Below are positions 12,366-24,700 of a stretch of DNA of 64,000 nt, in pieces. Origin of the DNA: Lytechinus variegatus. Its lineage: Eukaryota > Echinodermata > Echinoidea > Temnopleuroida > Toxopneustidae. The DNA is taken from NCBI RefSeq assembly GCF_018143015.1, contig NC_054750.1:8708501-8772500 (forward strand), read 5' to 3'. The notes below the pieces were generated by a model. That model did not search any database, was not told the origin of the DNA, and saw nothing but the letters and a program-made list of their open reading frames with translations. Position 1 is the stretch's first letter. Each line of letters starts with the position of its first letter. The translations under genes were made by a program, and so were the position numbers.

Positions 12366-13545
12366 ATGGTGTGTATATATGATTCCAATATTTTCTATAC
12401 ACACCATGATCCACATGTACTTGTGAGCACTATGAATACAGAATTAAAAAAAGTAACAAACTGGATTAAAGCCAACAAATTGTCACTGAATCTGCAAAAA
12501 ACTAATTATATGCTTTTTAGTCAATCATTGAAACATCTACCGCATCAAATACTTTTAGATAATACTGAAATCAAAGAAGTGCAAACAACAATATTTTTTA
12601 GGTCTTACTAATTACTATTGATAACAAGCTTACGTGGAATGCTCATATCAGCAATACTTGCAAAACTGTGTCAAGAAATATTGGAGTCATCAATAAGCTT
12701 ATACGTTCTTCCAGCACAGGCGCTATCCATGTTGTATTGTGCATTAATTCTACCATATCTTAATTATGGAATTCTGGCATGGGGTAATGCCTCTCAAACG
12801 AGACTAAATAAAGTCTTGCTACTTCAGAAAAAAGTACTGAGAATAATATGCAATATGTCCTTTAGAGCTCATACGGGTGAATTGTTTCGTCAGAAACGTA
12901 TATCCTTAAAATCAATGACCTGTACGGCTTGCAACTATTCCAATTCATGTATCAGCTAGATAGAAATAGTGTACCTAATGTCCTACAAAAGAAATTTATG
13001 AGAAACAATACTTTACATTCATATAATACGAGACAATCAAATGACTATCACTTACCTAAAAGTAAAACAGTATTTTCTAGCAAAACTTTATTTTTCACAG
13101 GCCCAAAACTCTGGAATTCTCTGGACAGAGAAATGAAAGAGGCAGCTAATCTTATACGATTTAAATTACTCATCAAAAAATTTCTCCTGAATTCTTATTG
13201 ATTCAATCAAATATTTGTGAACTTCATACTTATCCACGGTATAGTATTATTTTTTTTGAAGTCAATATTTAATTTTGTATATAGTGTAAATACATTGGTG
13301 TTACAGTGTTTATATCTATATAATTTTATAGAATTTTGCTGATTATTTTACTCTATTTGTGTTTTGATAGGGGGTCCACATTTTACAAGCTCTGCTTTTT
13401 AGTAGGCCCCTCCACTTTTTTTCATTTCATTGCTACGTTTCAATCCTGCATAATTATGTTATGCAATTTTTTCATTGTAAACATGATCATTACGAAATGT
13501 ACTTTGATGATTGTGGAATATGAACATATCAATAAATAAATAAAT
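12366..13545 (+). mobile_element. 5'-truncated, decayed non-LTR retrotransposon 3' half
   Basis: Plus-strand frames encode the region after the catalytic box of a reverse transcriptase and its C-terminal domain. DSNIFYTHHDP, NWIKANKLSLNLQKT, then IDNKLTWNAHIS, LPYLNYGILAWGNA and LQKKVLRIIC follow, and finally FTGPKLWNSL at 13,100. At least three frame changes (near 12,600, 12,720 and 12,930) make it a pseudogene. A 3' UTR with a GGGTCCACATTTTACAAGC box follows and ends in an AATA-type tail (13,530-13,545). A related 3' UTR lies on the minus strand near 42.3 kb. The element looks like a Crack/L2/CR1-group LINE; the exact clade is not determined. Confidence 0.8.
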
Positions 13546-13559
13546 ATCCCGTGGATCTG

Positions 13560-14000
13560 AGTTCTGTTAGGTGCCGGGGGGGGGCACTTCCATCATTGAC
13601 GAGTGGATACCATGCGTGGCCATGGGGTCTCGAAAAGCACCCTAAACACGCCGTATTTTCCATATTCTGAAAATGCACCCCTTAACAAGTACAGGTGTGT
13701 GATGAAACCATACCCTTAACAGGTATTGTAAATAAAACGATTCTCTTAATTGGCAAATATTCACTGAATTTACCCCTAAACAAGTGCAGCAATATTTTAA
13801 TTGTTTGTCACGGACATCGGTTTTACCTTTATACCTACATCGTTGTGTTTAGATACAGCCCAATGTCCCACACCTTGTGCAAATCGTACTCTAAACACAT
13901 ACGGGCCATAGTGGACTCTGAAGTGGGGCAATTAAGTACATTGTTTACACAATTTAGTTTTAATTTTTTATATCATTGCAAATTTGACCCTAATTACCAA
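13560..14000. repeat. Interspersed repeat with degenerate ~50-bp subrepeats
   Basis: Begins with a GGGGGGGGCACTTCCATCAT motif. It continues with several related segments of the form 'cccttaacaagtacaggtgt' (near 13,680, 13,710 and 13,775). It behaves like a low-copy degenerate tandem array within an interspersed repeat. The short plus-strand frame at 13,695 has no recognisable homolog. Confidence 0.4.
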
Positions 14001-15030
14001 TAAATGTAAGAAATAAAAGCTATATCATGGTTGTCATTTTCCATTTTTGAAAGTAGAGAAACTAATTATCAATCAATTTGTTTTTCCAGCATGCAGCCAT
14101 AATAAACATTTATAGTATGTTTCTTTTACACAATATTATTAAGTGATTTCTGTCTTGCTGGGATATTTTGATCTCTTTTGGTTTTTTTTCTGTGAAACTG
14201 TATATTTGCGAGGACAAATTTATGTGACATATAAAGTGACCATTTGCAACATAACCCCAATTTTCTGTATAAAATTCATTTAGTTGATTTTCTTTTTTTT
14301 TCTTAAAAAAAAGCAAATGAATGCAACTTCTGTTTTTACAATTAAGTGCGAAAATGCTTAAAGCCGTTCTAAAATTTGAAAATTGAAGAGTAATCATTAA
14401 AGAAAAATCCCGAGCCTCAATTAGTTATGCTTTATAGACCCCTTTCTAAGGTCTAAATCTTTGCAGTATTGGACCTAGTAATCATCTGTGTACTTATTTT
14501 TATCCATGATGCGTGTTATAACAAATGGCATGTTCACCCATTTTGTTTCCTTCTTAATAAACTTTTGAAGAAAAAAATTTGTGTTGATTTGACTTTTCTT
14601 TCTTTTTTTTTTATTGTAATTGAATTCACATTATAGTTGCTCAGAAAAATGACATTTTGGGAATCAAGAAAATTGTTGTTTGGAAAGGATAATTTGTTTC
14701 GTTATAAAACTCTGATTGGGACTATGAAAATGTACTCGCTTCAATTAATGTGCTGTTTATCAAATTTTTGGCAATAATTTGTTACATTTGTCATAATTTT
14801 TCGGTCACTCGCATTATACAATGGTCTGATTGAATAGGCGGTGGTTTCGGACATTTGTTTTATACAAGCAGTTTAGCTTAGTATTTCAAATGCCTTTTGT
14901 TACAAGAATCCTCATTAATGACACTCACTAAACAATCATTGAATATCTATTACATATTTATAGGATTTCAAATCAAGATCTGTAACAGTAGAGGAAAAGA
15001 TGAAAGAGGGAGAGAAGAAATCGCAGGGTT
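14001..15030. other. AT-rich non-coding stretch
   Basis: No gene, RNA or clear repeat is recognised. It contains poly-T tracts near 14,185, 14,290 and 14,605 and spurious Lys/Phe-rich frames. Confidence 0.5.
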
Positions 15031-15031
15031 C

Positions 15032-15380
15032 CCAGCTTTTCAAGAAAACAAAATTCCCTGATGAAATTTAAAAATTCCCTGATAATTATTTAAACCCATT
15101 CCCAGTTATGCATGTTTTTAAGTTGTTGCAGTGAATTACATATACAAAAAAATGCACTAAAAACCAATATAACGAGTCAATCAATGGATTTTGTTTTGAT
15201 ATGCTACAAAATATAACAAGGAATCTGACTGACTACAGTGTTTTCGACTTTTGGGCTATTAAAAATTCCCTGATTTTTCCCTTATTTGATGTATTTTCCC
15301 TTGATTTGAGGTATCTTTTATTAAATTCCCTGATTGGAAAAGTAAAATAATGTTCCCTGATGGGCTACTGAGGAACCCTG
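15032..15380. mobile_element. hAT-like non-autonomous element with CAGGGTTCC ends
   Basis: The termini CAGGGTTCCCAG (15,032) and GAGGAACCCTG (ending 15,380) are inverted. Inside, the word AAATTCCCTGAT is repeated about six times in both halves. CAGGG-type ends suggest the hAT superfamily, but I could not find a convincing 8-bp target duplication, so the assignment is tentative. Confidence 0.5.
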
Positions 15381-15835
15381 AATTGAGATCAGTAGAAAAA
15401 GAGAGAATTGGATCATGAGAAAGAAAGGAGTGCTACATATCAGCATGCTACAAGTTCCTGAAATTTATTATTTCATAGCAATTATGTAGTTCAGTATACT
15501 GTTTTCAGTCATTTGTAAACCTAATCTTCAACGAACATACATATCCATTGTATTGAATTGTTGAGTGATGTTAAGAGCTTTCAATGGTCACTTGAGCAAA
15601 GACTGAAGGAAACAAAGGCAAGATGTGCCAACAAAGTAGGATTATTTATTAGTTCATTTTCAGTGCCAAGCCAAGTAAAATACAAATGGATATATACAAT
15701 TTTCAATGTTCTTTCTTATCTGTTTACCAAACTGCCTTCAAAATACAAATAAGCTACAGACAAGTCTGCTGAAGTCACTTTTATTATCTTGGAACCATGG
15801 AAATCAGTTCAACTTGGGCAAAATTTTAAATTTAA

Positions 15836-16293
15836 AGGGGCAGTTCACCCTGACAAAAATTTTATTGTTAAAATAGCATAAAAAATATTGCTGAAGGTTT
15901 GAGAAAATTCATCAATTTTTTTTTAGGTCATAAGAGTTGCAATTATTTGATTTGTGAAGTCAATATGTGAGCAGCTCTCCTACATATCCAATGGTAAAAA
16001 ATGAAATATCATTTTCTCAGAAAATCGAAAATGGTTTTTACTGTACATTTGGTAAAATCATTTTACACCCGTTCCTAAAAAGAAAACAAAAAAAAGTATA
16101 TGAACCATCAAAAAATTGAAATTTATGCATATTATGTTACATAACAGATGGGGCACCTGCTCATTCATGGTGTCACAAATCCCTATCTTAAAATTCTTAT
16201 AACTTCCTTAATCTTTCATGTATTTTCCTTAAACCTTCACCAACATTTTTTATTATTTTTACAACAAACTTTTCTTCAGAGTGAACTTCCCCT
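15836..16293. mobile_element. Palindromic MITE flanked by TTAA
   Basis: Inverted ends AGGGGCAGTTCACCCTG and CAGAGTGAACTTCCCCT lie between TTAA duplications at 15,832-15,835 and 16,294-16,297. The arms are partly complementary through an AT-rich centre, with no coding capacity. TTAA target duplication is typical of piggyBac- and Kolobok-type transposition. A second family of the same design is at 21.8 kb. Confidence 0.7.
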
Positions 16294-16469
16294 TTAAGAA
16301 GTGATTAACAATTGCTTACAAAATAATCTGGAGAAATTACAACTACAGTGAATTTTATCTTATAGTTACTACCCATGTTAACAGGGCTCATCAGTTAATC
16401 ACAATCAAGGTTTGTATGGTAGTTACAATACATGTAATAAAAGTCATTGCATAAAAGTTACTATTTATA

Positions 16470-17060
16470 ATAATAATAATATACTGATTTATATAGCGCA
16501 GAAACTATGTGCATATATGCAATCGAAAGCTAGTGAAATGCTTGAGAATAAATTCACAAAAGGGGAAAAAGAAATGTATGGGAATTATTAGAACAGACAG
16601 GTTTTTAGTTTAAGTTTGAATGTTTCTACTGATGGACAGGATCTTATTACATATGGCAAACCATTCCATAATTTGGGGGCTGCACTGGCAAAAGCATGAT
16701 CTCTAAAAGTTATCTTTGTATTATGAGTGGGGATGTGAAGAAGCAAATTATCATGAGAACTACACAGGTTGTGAGAGTGTCTTTGAACTTTTTTTGTAAA
16801 AGCTCAGAAATACATAGCTGGGGGCTTGGCCACTTAGTACCTTGTATACGATTAACAAAGTCTTAAAAGATATTCTTTGGCGAACTGGAAGCCAGTGCAG
16901 ATCTATTAAGATGGGTGATCCTTGAAAATCTAGATAGAGTACAAATGCATTCACATGCGTTCTGTACTCGCTGAAGATGCCCGAATTGAGACGAGGGGAG
17001 ACACTACAGTAAACTGTTACAATAATCTTGCTTACTAATAATGCATGCATTGACAATTGT
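16470..17060 (-). mobile_element. 3' end of an L2/CR1-like LINE (5'-truncated)
   Basis: On the minus strand the frame reads LHWLPVRQRISFKTLLIVYK and, after one frame shift, FRDHAFASAAPKLWNGLP and FKLKLKTCLF before a stop. This is the conserved C-terminal segment of many L2/CR1/Rex-type reverse transcriptase proteins. It is followed by a short 3' UTR ending GCGCTATATAAATCAG and a TATTATTATTA tail at 16,470-16,490. The reverse transcriptase catalytic core is absent. Confidence 0.75.
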
Positions 17061-18588
17061 TAATAACAATAATGTTATTTTAGTAACTTTGCCATCCAAA
17101 TGGTATCTGCATCCTTGATTCTGATTGGCTTTTGCCATAGTAGTTACAATTGGATGACAACATTACCTTAATAGGAACTATTATACCGCTGGATCCTGGT
17201 CTAACAGTGGTAATCAATATGAGGTAGTGTATCTTGGCATTGTGTAACATGCCAGACTGCAATATATATTTGATGATTCGATGATGAAAACGCTGAATCC
17301 AAATAAAACAATTGAATTGAAAATGATAGTTCTTTGATGCTTTGATAACCAACTACCCATAATATACATGAGATGCATTACAGTTCATAACAAAGCAAGA
17401 GTAGTGAATTTTCATTGGGTAAGAAGATGAATAACACCAGCAGTTATAATTAATTGAATAAATGTACATTTTTAATATTTTAAAAAATACCAACAATAAT
17501 ATTATATCTGACAAGTTATTTTCGATTTACCTTATTAGACACTTAATTTTTCTTTGCATTGCATAGATATGAATAAAAAACTATGACAACCTAACTCATG
17601 TACTGGTACCTCTCATAAAACTTCTCAATGATACTCATCAAGATACTACTTTGTGAAACCAGTCTGACCAAATACTAAAGGATTATTTAAGCTGGAAAAT
17701 TAATTTTGTAGATTGAAATTATCTGAGTGGACAATTCAATATTTTTCACATTTTTATTGACATGTAAAGTGCACTTTTATTAGGATGAAACAGGAAATTT
17801 GGTGTATCTTATCTACAATGTAGCTAATAAGGGTTTACCTGTCGTGAATAAAGTTTTATTCACTTAATAATAACTTAATAACTTTCTAAAAGCTTTATGA
17901 AATGGCTCCAAGCTCAAACATACTGTGGTTTATACAGAAAACATAAGAAATGATCTTTTCATCATTAAAAACATTCTTTATTGTATACAGGTAATTTACA
18001 TGTATCTTTTACAGCAAAATGTATCATATTATCTTGTTACCTTTCACACACACAAAGTTCTTGCAGTTTTCCCCTCCCCCTATACTATTGGCAGCAGGTC
18101 GATCCAAGCTCCCTCGCTTAGACAAGATAAAATACGAATTGCTTTGAGACAGAACTGCACTGCCAATTTCAACAATTACATTTTGGAAATAAATTTTAGA
18201 TAAATCTCCATTTAGGAATCAAGGAGATATTATAACCCTGTAACAGCCAATTAACAAATTTCATATGCTTTGTAGAGGGACTATTTGGTTCCAGTAAGCA
18301 ACCAGTTTAACATTCTGCATGTTTTGTTACCCTGAAATCGTTGAATATCAGGCAGTGTTTGATGATCCCCAATAACCAGTTGCTCTGGTTGAGGTATCAA
18401 AGTGATTTTCACATGCTATTTCTACCTGACAGCAATTAATGTCTTCCTTCAGATCCTGGAACTCCAAATACCGAGTCTTCTTCTATTGATAAAGCAATCA
18501 GTGTAGATATCCTAAGATCTTCCCTGACAATCAGCAAGACTTGGCTGCTCTTGTTGAGGTATCAAAGTGACTTTCACATCCTGGTGAT
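17061..18588. other. SHOC1 downstream region
   Basis: AT-rich sequence past the SHOC1 stop codon. A minus-strand AATAAA at 17,977-17,982 could be its polyadenylation signal, but other weaker candidates exist. The segment 18,366-18,530 is a decayed copy of the last coding exon (separate entry). No other gene is recognised. Confidence 0.4.
18366..18530 (-). pseudogene. Degenerate duplicate of the SHOC1 terminal exon
   Basis: About 163 bp downstream of the true last exon, on the same strand, the sequence repeats it. Minus-strand translation gives IYTDCFINRRRL followed by a broken frame, against [12 protein letters not shown] in the true exon. The shared flanking block GAGGTATCAAAGTGA is present in both copies (18,392 and 18,555, plus strand). 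The copy has stop codons and lost the VPG...QTRL core, so it is not coding. It lies where the 3' UTR should be. Confidence 0.7.
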
Positions 18589-18704
18589 CTACCGAAAAGC
18601 TAGTCTGGTCTGTCCTCCTTTAGATCCTGGCACCCTCTCATATGTCAATCTTCTTTTCTTGGTTGTGCCATCAGTGTACATATCCTCAGTGCTCAATTGA
18701 CCTC
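18589..18704 (-). CDS. SHOC1: SHOC1 coding exon 29 (stop codon)
   Basis: Acceptor GTATTTCCTAG. Phase 1 entry, ending at TAG 18,591-18,589. Encodes [20 protein letters not shown] then [18 protein letters not shown]. The basic [10 protein letters not shown]...QTRL ending is the conserved SHOC1 C-terminal signature and confirms that the gene is complete at this end. Confidence 0.9.
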
Positions 18705-21700
18705 CTAGGAAATACAAATTCATATTTCTATTGTTACAATGAAGATAGAATGCTAATGTAATAAATTATTAGAAATATGTCCATCCAGGATGACATTTTT
18801 TTTGCTTATTCTTTTGACCTTATTGAAACAATATTCTCCCTTTAATAGAGAATAACTCTAAGTGAGTTTAGCATAACAAAATGCTACATTTTGGACATGA
18901 AATGATGAATAATCTGATCTACCAACCTTGCTCAATGCAAACAAGACATTCCAAACAAAAGTAAGGATCTGCCAACACAAACCTCAAACTCAAGCTTCAT
19001 TCTGTGATCCACAAAACTGTATTTTGAGATATCGCCCCAAGTTTCCATTCACCTTGGTATAATTAGCTGAAATGACATTCATCCAATTGCCTGCATACAC
19101 TTGTGTAATTTTCATGAAAGATAGAGATATAAAGACTTACCTATTGCATCAGGGAAGGCATTCCCTGTTTGATACTGGTATGATGAGTCTTGCTGTCCCT
19201 GCAGCAACCCTTTCCCTTGAAGCATTGCCATGTCCATTCCTCTGTAATCACTCCTACTGTGTGCAGTCTGTTGTCTTTCAGAATATTGATGATCATCAGG
19301 TCTTTGAAAGTACTGACTGTGATATTCAAGGGAATGCCTCTGCATGGAAGGGTTTCCCTATCAGATGAATTGACAGGGATCAGTGAACTCTGGGATTCAT
19401 TCATTTATTCAATATTTTCTCAAAGATGGGTTTTCATAACCCTTTTCTTTATTGTTGCCTGGTAACATACTAGTATCAATTAGTTGTTATTCTGGATTTT
19501 TTTTTATAATGTGCAGAAATCAAAAAGCTACATTTGTGATAGTGCACTTGCAAGTTCTGTAAATATCGAAACTTCCAACTATTAATTTGTAATCTAAAAA
19601 TATTTTGCTCTCACCTGAGACTGATTCAGGCTCTCCATTGAAGCTGATCCTCTCCTAGCTGGCAGCCCTGCTGTTGCAAGTGTACCAAATTCTCCACTTC
19701 TTGAAGTCATCATGTACTTTGAAGGATCGGTCTTTTTTGTCAAACAATCTTTACCAGCCGGCCGAGGGCAGGGCTGTGCTATGCCTATGTACTTCATTGG
19801 AGCTTGTTTTTGAGTACCCCTGGTAGGAAAGTGATCCATGTCATACAGTCCTTGGTTTCCTGTACGTTGGTTTTTGTATGAAAATTGTATTGTTTGTAAT
19901 ATGTACTGTACAAATATAAGACTTCAAAAGAAAATTGATTTAACAAGGGTAATAATCCTAATTGGAAACTGAGCTTTCATGTGGACTGGGGACTATGGAA
20001 AATGTTTTTTGTACCATAATAAGCAGGTCTCAAACTGACTTGTATTTGATTGGAGGACCTTCTAAACTAGTGAAAAGAAAGACCAAATCTGTAAGTTTTA
20101 CAGGACTGTAATAAAGGCAAAGGCTTTAAATATTACTTCCACAATTATTTGATACATAATGCTACATAATATATGTACAGGATAAGCTGGCGGTTAAAAT
20201 TAACTTACGTCCATGATTTGACACAATTGCTGTTTGACCAGAGCATTGGATGTGACCTTTCCGAGAAGAGTCTCTATTTACATCTTGGTTGGCAAGACAC
20301 TGACCCCAATTATCTTTATGTTGTCTTGGAAGTGTATCATCTAAGCCAGAATAGGTCTTTCTAGCCCGAGCCATTGTATTGGAATGTAGACCTTGATGCA
20401 CTTTTTCCTCCATTATCCACTCTCTTGATGATGGCCCTGTCTCATAATCAATCTTGGAAGTTGATGCATATGTCTGTAGGTCCAAAAGTTCTCTTTGACC
20501 TGACCTATCCTTGCTTAAGTGGCCTAGGCGATCTCTTGAAGAATGGGGGTTTGCACCAGTATCCATTCCATGTTCTGGATCAAATGCCTCTGAATAATGC
20601 CTTGATGAGCTAAGTTGGTCTTTTCCAATAGTATCACTGGATGCAAGCAGTTCCAGTGGTGTCTTCAGATCATCGGGAATAAAAAGGTCTACAGGATACA
20701 TAGCTTGACCATCAAGGTCATAAACAGGAGAATCAACTGGTTCAGACTTGATTTTAACAGGAACATCCTGATGTGACTGCCTCAGGTCATCTCTACTGTG
20801 GGTCTTGCGTCCATTTTGCAGCATGCTCCATTCCTTTGATCCTCCATGCTCTTGGTGGTGAAGGTCAAAATGTCTCATATCTTCCTGATTTCTTGTTGCA
20901 TCTGCAATGACCTTCCTGCTTCCTTGATTGACAATTGTTCTATCCTGGAGGATGGGCTCAGTTTGGCCATCCCTTGACTCATCCCTCCTCTGTAACATAG
21001 GGGCTTTTGAAGGCCGATCATAAAAAGGACTCTCATCATGCACAAGCTTGTAGAAATTCTGTGTGTAGGGATGAAATATATCAATTTTACTTTCTTCATT
21101 CAGCTTATTCTCTAATAAAGTTTTGCAAGAAATTTATACAGGTTTTAACTGTTCTAGTGAATTTACAACCAAAAAGTAAGAGTATATGATTCTGTTTATT
21201 TGAATAGAACTTGGGGCTAATTTGTTTTCTGCATGCATGCGTAAGCCAATTTGTTTCATATTGCATAGCCATAGTCAAATTTCTATTTTGAACTTTTTTC
21301 AAAAGACCAAATCTTAAATCTTGTCCAGTAATTCTGGAAAAACACAGCAAACTGTTGTATATTCTGTGATATTTCTTAATTCAAGATTTTTCATCGGATT
21401 TATTTTTTGCATTATCATAACATGTTCCTGACAATTTTAATCATTAGTTTCTTACAGAGATGATTCTGGTTGGAATCCATGGACAGAGCTTTGAGAGATA
21501 TGTGAGCGGAGCTTTCAGCAGCACTGGTAGTGGGGCAGCAGTAAGCATGACTTGGGCAGTGAAGGAGTTCACACATGGAAAACTCGACAAGAACCTCTCA
21601 TGCTGAAATAAGGAAAAGGTTTTGCATTATTAGATAGTTAAATGGTTCAGACTTTCCCACTTTTAATAGAACATCAGGATTATTGCCCATTTGCAGTATC

Positions 21701-24700
21701 AATGTGGCACCTATTCGGGGAAGATTAAAAAGTAAATTTCTCATCTATTTCCACATCCCTCTCTCATTTACTTAAAGGTCAAGTCCACCCCAGAAAAATG
21801 TTGATATGAATAAATAGAGAAAAGTCAAACTAGCGTAACACTGAAAATTTCACTAAAATCGGATGTAAAATAAGAACGTTATGACATTTGAAAGTTTCAC
21901 TTATTTTTCACAAAACAGGGATATGCAAATGAGACAGTCGATGATGTCCCTCAATCACTATTATACAATATTTCATTTTTTTTTACAGATTTGACAATAA
22001 GGACCAACTCGGATGAACTGTATATAATATTAAACAATGCTAATTCCACATGTTCAGGGAGGAATCAATCACTTGACAATGAAGAGAAAATGAGAATATT
22101 TCATATTTCATATAATAAAATACAAAAGAAATAGTGAGTATAGTGAGTCGATAACATCATCAGTTTCCCTCATGTGCATACTGACCAGGATGTGCATATA
22201 AATGTTTTGCAAAATCAAGCGAAATTTGAATGTGTCCCAACTTTTTTACTTCACATCCGATTTTGATGAAATTTTCAGTGCTATGCTGGTTGGATTTTTC
22301 TCTTTTTAATCTAATCCACTTTTTGTTGGGGTGGACTTGTCCTTTAACAAGATTCCTTTTCATGATTAGCTAATGCAGTTTGGCCAGAAAGTGAAAAATA
22401 CATAACATCAACTTCATAATGAAAAGCTACATTCATTTTAGAATGGTTTGTGATCAATAACAAACCTTGCTGAGTCTGTCAGTGAGCCATGGTCTATGAA
22501 GCCAGTCATCATGGTGCCATACTGCTGTTGATGCCTTCTGACATACATCACAGATCATGCTGATTGTAGAAGCTGTACTCGTACTATCATCAGAGTACAT
22601 CACCTAGTTGGGGACACAAAACAGAGTGTTATTCGATTTTTAAGTGCTTCTTTCAGAGATGGTGTTCTGTGTCTCAGCCAGTGGCCAAGCTAGGCTAGTT
22701 ACAGAAATTAATCTTGCCATGGGTTTCATATCCCCTATAATGCAGTGGGTAGCAAATCATACACAGCACTGTAAATACAATACTCTAGAAAATGCTGTAA
22801 ATACAATACTGTTAATATACTGCACCCCAAGACAGAAGAAATTTGTCCACATTAAAATAGTACGCTCCTTGAACGTTTATTTTCCTTACCTTTACTTCAA
22901 AATCATAGGACTTGGCAGTGAACTGTGAAAGAGCTGCTTGAAGCTTGCTGGTGTTTGCTACAACATGACCGCCAAGAGCATAGCTGATAAATTCAAAGAA
23001 AAATAATGTAAATGAAGGAAATAAAATAATTGTTTAAGATATAGATTTAATTTAATTCATTTAGTTATTTTCAAATGTTGCAATATACTGTACAGAGGTT
23101 AAGAAAATGGGTAGCACTGCTATAAGGTTATACACATGTTGACTGTAATCCTCACATTTCATCATAAACAAAGCAATAGGAATGCAAGAAGGCTACTGTG
23201 ATAACTATTTAGCATCTTTATAGTGGAATTCTTGCTAAAAAAAAATAGCAGCCCAGTCAGGTCATAATCTACCAGGATATGAAATGAATGCTAGTTAAGA
23301 GGACATACCTGTTATTATGACCATTCCCTTCCAGAATGACCCACAGCAAGCAAAACTGCTGTGATAGTAGAGTGATACGATGAACCAGAGGCTCTACAGC
23401 ACCATCTATCTGTAAGCTTTCCAATCCTACGATGATAGCACCTGTCCTTTCATCAACAATCAGGTCAGCAGAGATGAGTTGAGATGAAGAAGAGTTGCGA
23501 AGGGAGGTAGAAGTCCTCTCAACGATCAGAATGTTGAACCTGTAATTGATTTTAAGACTATGTGATAATTGGAAGCTTTTGCATAAGTGTGAAATGTAAA
23601 GCGTATACATCGTACAAGCAGCAAATTCATCATCGTGACATCATTATTTTGAAGTTCATCAAGTAGATCACTCTCGTGGTAAATTCTCTCAAAGGAAAAA
23701 AGTGAAATATTAGGATATGATTTGTTGTTCAATACTAAGATTATGGAGTGACCTCAAGAGATTTTGCAAAGAGCTTAGATCGCACAAAATGACCGACGGT
23801 AAAATGGCATACCTGAATGCCCTGCTATATTCCCCATAGAGTATCACAGATGATTCTGCTCAGAAATATGAAGGAAACAGCATTTCACATTACAGGAGAA
23901 CTCAAATAATTATAATTCAGATTCTTACCTTCAAATTAGGATGATCTGTAGTTCACAAATTTGTTTTTATAATTAATTGAATGACTGTAAGAGCATTAGT
24001 CTTACTGATTGGCCCGTATTCTGAAGTCAGGTTTAACTTTATAAACACAGGTTTAAGGTTGTGGTTTAAGTGTGGATAGCCAATATGTTTTATAAATCAC
24101 TAGCAGCAGAGATATCATATTTCAGTTCATGTGGCTCTCGAATCATTCATAATTGTCTGGAAGTATAAGCAGATGATTGTCTTCACCATCGATGAATCAG
24201 GAAAGAGCACAGTAAACATAAGAAACATACGACTTCATAAAAATTCTGACACTTTGGGCTTCCCATAATTTTAGCACCGAGTTAGACCAGGGTCTAATTT
24301 AAACCTGACTTCAGAATACGGGCCATTGAGTCTGTTGAGATTAGGTTCTCTCTGGCCGCTGAAGTCAATTATTGGATTAGGAATAATGGTCAGCAACAAA
24401 CAAGTGTGGTATCAATTTACCTTGTTTCGAGTGTATGTAGCAGCTTGGATGAATTAATGACATTATCAAACCCTATCAGTTTGAGTGGAATCTGCTTGGA
24501 CTTATCATCAGCTTTCTTGTCATCACCTATGGGTGTAACATACAGAGATGGGTATAATATACAGAGATCCATGTACATTAAATATCTACCACTCATTGTA
24601 ACTTTCTGCTTACCTTGTGCCATATACTTTCAGGTATGCTTCATTGAGCAGTGAATTAATTGTAGAGGGCACTGGTTCAAATAATTATTCACCCCATACC

